Source of the DNA: Stentor roeselii
Lineage: Eukaryota > Ciliophora > Heterotrichea > Heterotrichida > Stentoridae
DNA: 64,000 bases
Assembly: GCA_006503475.1 (NCBI GenBank)
Contig: RSEH01000089.1
Span: 96,261-160,260, forward strand
Reading direction: 5' to 3'
The position numbers were made by a program, and so were the translations under genes. The notes beneath the pieces are model-generated. The model saw only the letters and a list, made by a program, of their open reading frames with translations, searched no databases and was not told the DNA's origin. Positions 58,863-64,000 of this stretch are shown here, piece after piece. The first letter of the stretch is position 1, and each line of letters opens with the position of its first letter.

Positions 58863-60011
58863 ATGGAAGCTGACATTCACTACTTCAAAAATTTCAACTT
58901 TCCTGAAGTCAACTCGACGGAAGAACTTGACTTGAAGCCTCTTGTTCATCTTTCAATTGAAAAAAAAAATTTACAAAAGCATTTCTTAGTCATTCAGACA
59001 CTTCCTCTATTTCTTCATTCCCGAAACATTTTTATTGTCTCTCCAGCAGCTACAGGGAAAGGAGAGCTTCTTTCAATAGCTGTCCATCAAATGGTAAACG
59101 AGCCTGTTTCACATCTACAGTTTTTAATGATAGTGCAGATTGACTACCTTGTGAAAGAAACTTTTGAATCACTTCGTAATTTTCTGCCAGAAGCGCAAGT
59201 TCAAATAGGATTCTGCGACCATTCAACTGACTTGGCTCAGGACTTTCAAACGTTTCAAACCAATCAAGTCGTGATTTCGAATACAAAGAAGTGCAGCATA
59301 GTTCTTAAAAAAATGAAGAAAAAACTTGAAAGTCTCCGATTTGTCATCCTCAATGTTTTCGACCCGAAGTTCCAAATGAATCAAGATATTCTCAACTCTC
59401 TTAATTTCAAAGCACCTCAAGCTCGATACTGGGTCTTTACCAAGATGTGTGAAAGAACCCCTGAAGAAGAAGAGTTTTTCAGTCGAAAACTAGAAAATTT
59501 AACTATTTTTAAAATGCTGAGAAATCATCAAGATGTGAGAATCTTAACTCATCATTTTACAGTTGCTAGAAATGAGTCTGAAAAAGTGTTTTACTTAAGG
59601 AAAATCTTAGAGTTTAACCGAGATTGTCAGAAAGTTATTTTTTATCATCCACAGAAGGACCCAAGTATTTTTCTGCAAGCGCTTCAAGATTTTCAAGTGG
59701 TTCACTTGATGAATGAGCAGGACCGAAGTAACGTGATTGACAACTTCAATAAGAAAATGTTTTCAGTTCTAATCACGCCTGGCAAGCAATTTTTTTCAAG
59801 GAAAATCAAAAGCCAAGGGTATCTTTACATCATCATCACAGACATGCAGAACAAGGAAGTCTACGAAACCCTCTGCAGAAGAGGCGGCTGCCAAACGAAC
59901 GACAGAATTTTTTCCATGATAACCGGAAACGACGAAATCGAGTCCATTCAAGAACTTTCCAATTTTTACAAGATTCAAATCTCGCCTTGGCCGAATGAAA
60001 ACGACGATTAA
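58863..60011 (+). CDS. Degenerate DEAD-box helicase-like protein, 382 aa
   Basis: The fold and spacing are those of a two-lobe DEAD-box RNA helicase of the eIF4A/DDX19 type, but the motifs are eroded. Motif I is SPAATGKGE (GKT changed to GKG). Motif II is NVFD in place of DEAD, motif III (SAT) reads VFTK, and motif VI reads CRRGGCQTNDR instead of HRxGRxGR. The lobe-2 pattern (NCQKVIFYHPQK, VVHLMNEQDRSNVIDNFN, VLITPGKQFFSRKI) is clear. The C-terminus resembles the DDX19 ending (LSNFYKIQISPWP). ATP hydrolysis is probably lost, so an RNA-binding or competitor role is possible. Its TAA overlaps the stop of the convergent MED17-like gene. Confidence 0.8.
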   Translation: MEADIHYFKNFNFPEVNSTEELDLKPLVHLSIEKKNLQKHFLVIQTLPLFLHSRNIFIVSPAATGKGELLSIAVHQMVNEPVSHLQFLMIVQIDYLVKETFESLRNFLPEAQVQIGFCDHSTDLAQDFQTFQTNQVVISNTKKCSIVLKKMKKKLESLRFVILNVFDPKFQMNQDILNSLNFKAPQARYWVFTKMCERTPEEEEFFSRKLENLTIFKMLRNHQDVRILTHHFTVARNESEKVFYLRKILEFNRDCQKVIFYHPQKDPSIFLQALQDFQVVHLMNEQDRSNVIDNFNKKMFSVLITPGKQFFSRKIKSQGYLYIIITDMQNKEVYETLCRRGGCQTNDRIFSMITGNDEIESIQELSNFYKIQISPWPNENDD

Positions 60012-61341
60012 TTATAATCTAAAATTAAACTAAGGTAGTCATTTTGCAGTTCTATGATATAAACAATTAGAGATTTGAGTTCTGGCAATAAAATTCGAGA
60101 TCGTAGAGATGTTGGGATGAACTTGTTGATGCAGAAGGTCGTGTAAGAAGTCGCGAATACCTGAATTCCTGATATTTCAACGTCAATTACTTTGCACTTT
60201 TTACTTTCAGAAAAAATGGAAAAGATTGTTTTTTCAGGTGAATTGCTTTTTTCTTTTAACTTGTATTTTATGTGTTTTTCTTCAAGGGTTTCTATAAGGA
60301 CTTGGTAAACATGCATCTTGATATGTGAATGAGCGATGGTTTTGCAGAAGGATTCGAGAAGGTTTTCACGGTTTTCTGAATGGAGTTTTTCAAGGACTCC
60401 TTTGAAAAGGCCACTGGGTTTGAAGTTGTCTTGAAGTTTGATGGTGACTTGGATGTTGATTTCGTCTTCAGTCTGATTAAAACTCACGTAAAGTTTTAGC
60501 TGGATTTCTTGTTTTGTCACTTTTTGGGGAAAGTAATGACTTGAGTCGTTTATTTCTTCGTTTATTTTCTTGTAAATTTCATCATCCACCAGTACTTGTG
60601 AAGCTCTTTCCAACTCTTCAAATTCACTTGCAGACCTAATTTGAATATCAGGTAGTTGAACCAAATCACAACAAACACTAACATCAAGTATCTGAAAATT
60701 TTTCATTTCATTAAAAAGTTCAACTTTCAATCCATAATTCAAATCTTTCTGAATCAGAACTTTGACATCTTTTCCATTACTTTTTCCAATGACAGCGAAA
60801 ATCAAGTTACTTTGTTGAACGATTTTCCATCTTTTATTAACTTCTTGCAAGGTCCTGATGAACTTTTGCTGAAGTTGATAAGTTTCTTTGATGCCTTCAC
60901 ATTTTCGTTTGATGTACTCGTAAGACTCTTGAATCGCTTTTGATTTTAGTCCGATTCGCTGAGCCCAGTTGGTGTGACTTGCTCTGAGATTATGAAGAGG
61001 CTTGATCGAGAGGTACTTCCCTGAGCGCACAGGAAGAGCATGAGAGTAAAAAGAAGTATTTTCAGTATTTCCACAAAGCTCGATCATTTCAATTAAAGAA
61101 CGCACCTGGTACAGTGCTGCACTATTTAAAAATACTTGAGAGAAGATTGAGAACTCATTAGTTCGTCGTACTTCGGAGCTGCAGGGTCGTCCTTTGCGAA
61201 AATAAGACCTGAAGCTATGGCTTCAGCAAGCTGCTCGTCTTTTTTAGGCTTTCTTTTTAGGCCTTACTCGATGTAGTTGGGGATTTCTTGGTCGTCGTAG
61301 AAATTGACTGGTTTTCGCTTCAGTCTTTCCAAAGAAACCAT
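60008..61341 (-). CDS. Mediator subunit MED17-like protein, 434 aa, two tiny introns
   Basis: The frame from ATG 61341 is continuous after removing a 15-nt intron at 61253-61267 (GTAAGGCCTAAAAAG) and a 14-nt one at 61122-61135 (GTATTTTTAAATAG). The N-terminus (ERLKRKPVNFYDD) leads into a helical region. A central segment, QKFIRTLQEVNKRWKIVQQS, then IFAVIGK, resembles the MED17 core L-R-x-x-W-x-L-x-x-x-G-x-x-I-x-GDLSYR. The C-terminal half alternates strands and helices. MED17 is part of the Mediator head that links activators to RNA polymerase II. The match is suggestive, not certain. ATATAA abuts the ATG. The start is 25 bp from the divergent SAM50 start, and the stop shares TTAA with the convergent helicase-like gene. 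Confidence 0.6.
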
Positions 61342-61366
61342 TTATATGAAGTCATTCTTATAATAA
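61342..61366. promoter_or_regulatory. 25-bp divergent promoter between MED17-like and SAM50
   Basis: Start codons are 25 bp apart. CATATAA abuts the minus-strand ATG and CTTATAATAA abuts the plus-strand ATG, so two TATAA-type boxes sit back to back in 25 bp. Confidence 0.5.
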
Positions 61367-62617
61367 ATGGAAGCCTACAGCAACCTGGCTGCTTATAAAA
61401 AACATCCGTTGTCTCAAGTGAACCTTCAAATCATTCCAGAAACTTTTCAGTCCAGTCTGAAGTCTTACTTGAAATTCGTGGAAAAGTCTTCGAATTTAGA
61501 AGAACTTCATGAAAACCTGAAAAAATCAGGACATAAACTTAACAAACTTGATGCATTTGATGAGTGTCGCATTGAAGTGAGACCTGGATCGACAATTAGT
61601 TCGGCTGTGCCGGTCTTTATGTTAAAAAGTAAAAATCAGTTTGTGGGAATGCCTTTTATATCAAATGACCCTTTGACTTTTGGTGTTCATGGCGAGGTGA
61701 GGAATGTGTTTGGGTCAGTCAATATTATTAATTTCAACTTTGGCTTAGTTGCAGAGAATAGCTTTAAAACTTTCCTTATCGACTACTGCTCGAAAATAGG
61801 AGTTTTTCATAAGTATCAATGCGGATTTGAAATAAAAAAAGAGTTCAAGTACCTTGACCTTAATGCTGATGAACTCTCACATACCGCTGGGATTTACATC
61901 AAGACACTGGACAACAAACATGCTTGGAACCTGGGTTTTTCTTTAAGAAACAACAATATTTACGTAAACAACGCTTCTTCAGAGCTGATCAAACAAGGAC
62001 TACTTCCGAATTCCAAGAATTTCTTGTCTTATTCTTACAAAAATCGTGATTTAGTCGGCTTCGGAGTTCCTTTCCAGTTCAACTGGATGAGCGAGTTAGC
62101 CTTTACAGATAAACTCGGGTTCTTAAGAGTAGAACAAAGTGTTTCGAAAGTCTGGAATTTTTTTTCTTATTACTTGCAAGCAAAGGTGAGCATTTCGAAC
62201 ATTTTCCCTTTGCAGTCAGATAAAATTGTGATAAATGACAGACTAAGGCATAAAAACGTGAAAGGCTTTCGATTTCTTGGGAGAAGAGAAGAGGCTCATG
62301 ATCAAGTCTTGGCTGGAAATCTCGAAGTTTCTGGAGATCATCTTGGGTCGAATATGATTGGATCGGCTGAGGCGTTGCTTTATCATCGATCGTTTCCTTT
62401 TCTGTCTAGGTTTGGAATTCACCCTTTTTTATTTGCATCTGCTGCGTATTTGAATGAGTTGAATCACTTAAGAGAAAATAATACTAGAGCTGCTTTTGGA
62501 CTTGGACTTAGTTACCTGCATGGTTCGAACTTGATTGAGTTGGTTTATACTTCTTATTCTATTCACCGTGCTGGAGATACCCCTGCCGAGTTCCAAATCT
62601 TATTTACTAGTAGATAA
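61367..62617 (+). CDS. SAM50: SAM50/Tob55 outer-membrane beta-barrel insertase, 416 aa
   Basis: The C-terminal 300 residues are typical of the bacterial-surface-antigen (Omp85/BamA) barrel of SAM50. Alternating strands end in a conserved block: VKGFRFLGRREEA (the RGF/VRGF loop-6 motif that inserts into the barrel), GSAEALLYHRSFPF, FGIHPFLFASAAYL, AAFGLGLSYLHG, and the final strand AEFQILFTSR. The N-terminal about 110 residues contain one POTRA-like domain. SAM50 inserts beta-barrels into the outer mitochondrial membrane. The length is close to the roughly 450-480 residues of other eukaryotes. The gene starts 25 bp from the divergent MED17-like start. Confidence 0.9.
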   Translation: MEAYSNLAAYKKHPLSQVNLQIIPETFQSSLKSYLKFVEKSSNLEELHENLKKSGHKLNKLDAFDECRIEVRPGSTISSAVPVFMLKSKNQFVGMPFISNDPLTFGVHGEVRNVFGSVNIINFNFGLVAENSFKTFLIDYCSKIGVFHKYQCGFEIKKEFKYLDLNADELSHTAGIYIKTLDNKHAWNLGFSLRNNNIYVNNASSELIKQGLLPNSKNFLSYSYKNRDLVGFGVPFQFNWMSELAFTDKLGFLRVEQSVSKVWNFFSYYLQAKVSISNIFPLQSDKIVINDRLRHKNVKGFRFLGRREEAHDQVLAGNLEVSGDHLGSNMIGSAEALLYHRSFPFLSRFGIHPFLFASAAYLNELNHLRENNTRAAFGLGLSYLHGSNLIELVYTSYSIHRAGDTPAEFQILFTSR

Positions 62618-62663
62618 TATAAATCAGATGAAAGAATTAAGATTTTTTTAGAATTGGGATTAA

Positions 62664-64000
62664 CTAGTTTTGGATTGAAGTCTTCACGGTATAGAGCTCT
62701 GATCGTTTTGAGAAAATCTTGCTGAATGAATTATTAGGATCTGGATCTGCATCAGACTCTTTCATGCTTTTTTCTGTCTTGTCTGTCGGAGCGTCTGGAA
62801 CGATTTGAGTCACCCAGACATCAAGTTTTCCTTTGAAGCACTTTTTACAGCATGCAAGTTTTAAGTACACTTTTCCAATATAATAGCCAAAAGTGAAATA
62901 ACCCCAGTAAGAAAGGAACACGATATTAGAGAGAATCATCATCACAAACATCATAATCTTGCCTTCGTCAGATAAATCCCCAGTGAGAAAGAAGAGCCCA
63001 GAGTAAATCGTGACCGCTGATACTAAAATTGCTCGAAGTTCCATCAAGTTCAGCTGTTTGAAGCTATAAGGCTTGAGCTTTTCCTGCAACACGTACCCAC
63101 TCAGAATGATGATAAAAGTCACCAGGGCTTGCACAGGGACTGAAACATTTCTCAGAAAGACACTTGCTGAAATGATCAGCATTTTCTTCAGCATGATGAT
63201 GAACTCCCAGTAAAACTGTTCAGGTTTGAAACCTTTGTAGAGAAACCCGTACTTCAGCTTTTCTGTTATTTGATCTAAGTTAGAACGGTTTTTCGTTAGG
63301 AAGACAACGAGTAAGACAGGCACCCCAATGCACCAGATAAGAAGACTTGGCACCGCAACTCCAAGGGTGTAAGTCAGATGTTTGCCTGACCAGCACTTGA
63401 TGGACATTTCTTCAGTCATGTAGAACTCTCCAGGAGCTAGTTCTGAGCAGTTAAAAATAGAAAAATTCGACTCTACCAGGTTAGGCTGGAAGAAAAAAAG
63501 CTGAACAATGATGGAACCAATGAACTTTTCTTTTACATTATTGCTTTTTTTTAACTTTCCCCAAAGAACCCAAAATAGCACTGAGAAGATGAAGCAGCCC
63601 AGTGGAATCAATGATAAAATTATCAGCTTTGCAAAGAATGGCTGCATTGTAGACTGCAAAAAACAATCAACTGACAAAACCTGCTCTGACCCTCCTGAAG
63701 CCTTTCCTTGGACCTCGAACATTTTTTTGACGAAGGAAGGCCAAGACAGGTCGAAAGAAATGGTCAGACTGACGATTTGTACGTAGTTCATCAGGATTTT
63801 AAAGTAAATCGACGTGATTGACTCTTCTTTGTAAGCTCCTTTGATGTTCGACGCTGTTATGCCGATGAGGATCAGGGTGAGGATAAGTAAAAGTCCTGAA
63901 AGCAGAGCACTGTTCCTGTCATGGTCAAGACATTTACTGCATTGATTTTGAGAAGACCTGGAGTAGTTCAAAGCGCAAGATTGACAACAGTTGCCTTTAT
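62664..64000 (-). CDS. Large ciliate membrane protein with GCC2/GCC3-type Cys repeats, C-terminal part (cut by window edge)
   Basis: The frame is open to the window edge, so the 5' end lies beyond it. The visible part begins in a cysteine-rich repeat, CCQSCALNY, then NQCSKC, then LDHD, typical of GCC2/GCC3-type repeats. It is followed by about eight membrane helices. These end with the ciliate-family block YGFLYKGFKPEQFYWEFIIM, LKKMLIISASVFL, and VLQEKLKPYSFKQLNLMEL. A basic cytosolic tail with CCKKCFKGK and a Ser/Asp-rich end follows. Such proteins, with a large extracellular domain and TRP-like helices, are abundant in ciliate genomes and poorly characterised. The stop is 46 bp from the convergent SAM50 gene. 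Confidence 0.8.
   Translation of the reverse strand, partial: KGNCCQSCALNYSRSSQNQCSKCLDHDRNSALLSGLLLILTLILIGITASNIKGAYKEESITSIYFKILMNYVQIVSLTISFDLSWPSFVKKMFEVQGKASGGSEQVLSVDCFLQSTMQPFFAKLIILSLIPLGCFIFSVLFWVLWGKLKKSNNVKEKFIGSIIVQLFFFQPNLVESNFSIFNCSELAPGEFYMTEEMSIKCWSGKHLTYTLGVAVPSLLIWCIGVPVLLVVFLTKNRSNLDQITEKLKYGFLYKGFKPEQFYWEFIIMLKKMLIISASVFLRNVSVPVQALVTFIIILSGYVLQEKLKPYSFKQLNLMELRAILVSAVTIYSGLFFLTGDLSDEGKIMMFVMMILSNIVFLSYWGYFTFGYYIGKVYLKLACCKKCFKGKLDVWVTQIVPDAPTDKTEKSMKESDADPDPNNSFSKIFSKRSELYTVKTSIQN

Noticed and set aside
1-64000. Whole window read with TAA/TAG as Gln (recoded ciliate)
   Set aside because: Long conserved genes contain no in-frame TAA/TAG/TGA, they end at these codons, and convergent genes meet precisely at them. 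Only the relic regions tolerate the alternative reading.

Overview
This window looks like macronuclear DNA of a heterotrich ciliate, most likely a Stentor (S. coeruleus or a close relative). Four things point there. The DNA is AT-rich and packed with genes on both strands. TAA, TAG and TGA all act as stops, which argues against relatives that read TGA as Trp or TAA/TAG as Gln. Interrupted genes become continuous only when GT...AG introns of 15 nt (once 14 nt) are removed, the hallmark of the published Stentor macronuclear genome. A P4-ATPase fused to a two-domain cyclase is typical of alveolates. The species name is an inference. I see no telomere repeat, rRNA, tRNA or complete mobile element.

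Layout. 1-1924 is a stop-riddled AT-rich stretch with relics of coding sequence on both strands. 1925-11286 holds a surface glycoprotein, an unknown gene, the giant P4-ATPase/guanylyl cyclase, RNA polymerase subunit RPB6 and an ankyrin-like gene. 11287-12998 is the second gene-free stretch. 12999-28979 carries a multidomain WW protein, a claudin-like tetraspan, a secreted protein, a full ABCA transporter divergent from an Sfi1-like protein, a PIN-LIKES transporter with four introns, an Mpv17 protein and a basic Ser-rich protein. 28997-37780 holds a pseudokinase-TKL kinase and a run of tightly packed plus-strand genes, including an Unkempt-like zinc finger/RING protein and a pseudokinase. 37795-47173 is a minus-strand array: Kelch, PX, a PHD-bromo-ePHD-SET (MLL/SET1-like) protein, an outer-dynein-arm docking coiled coil and an ankyrin protein. 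47209-64000 holds a basic coiled coil, a 59-residue lipidated peptide, an acidic protein, SmD2, a 7TM-pseudokinase, a type I membrane protein, VPS13, a degenerate DEAD-box protein, a MED17-like Mediator subunit, SAM50 and the C-terminal part of a large cysteine-rich membrane protein.

The genes do not form one pathway. They mix core machinery (RPB6, SmD2, MED17, SAM50, VPS13, SET methyltransferase), ciliary or cortical proteins (docking complex, Sfi1-like) and signalling proteins, several of which have lost catalytic residues. The strongest genome-level signals are extreme compaction (divergent starts 15 and 25 bp apart, convergent stops 1 bp apart or overlapping within one TTAA), a TATAA-type box abutting many start codons, and 15-nt introns with an invariant A at position 10. 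I found no defence island or clearly new multi-gene system. The best novelty candidates are the 7TM-pseudokinase, the catalytically degenerate flippase module on the cyclase and the two relic regions.
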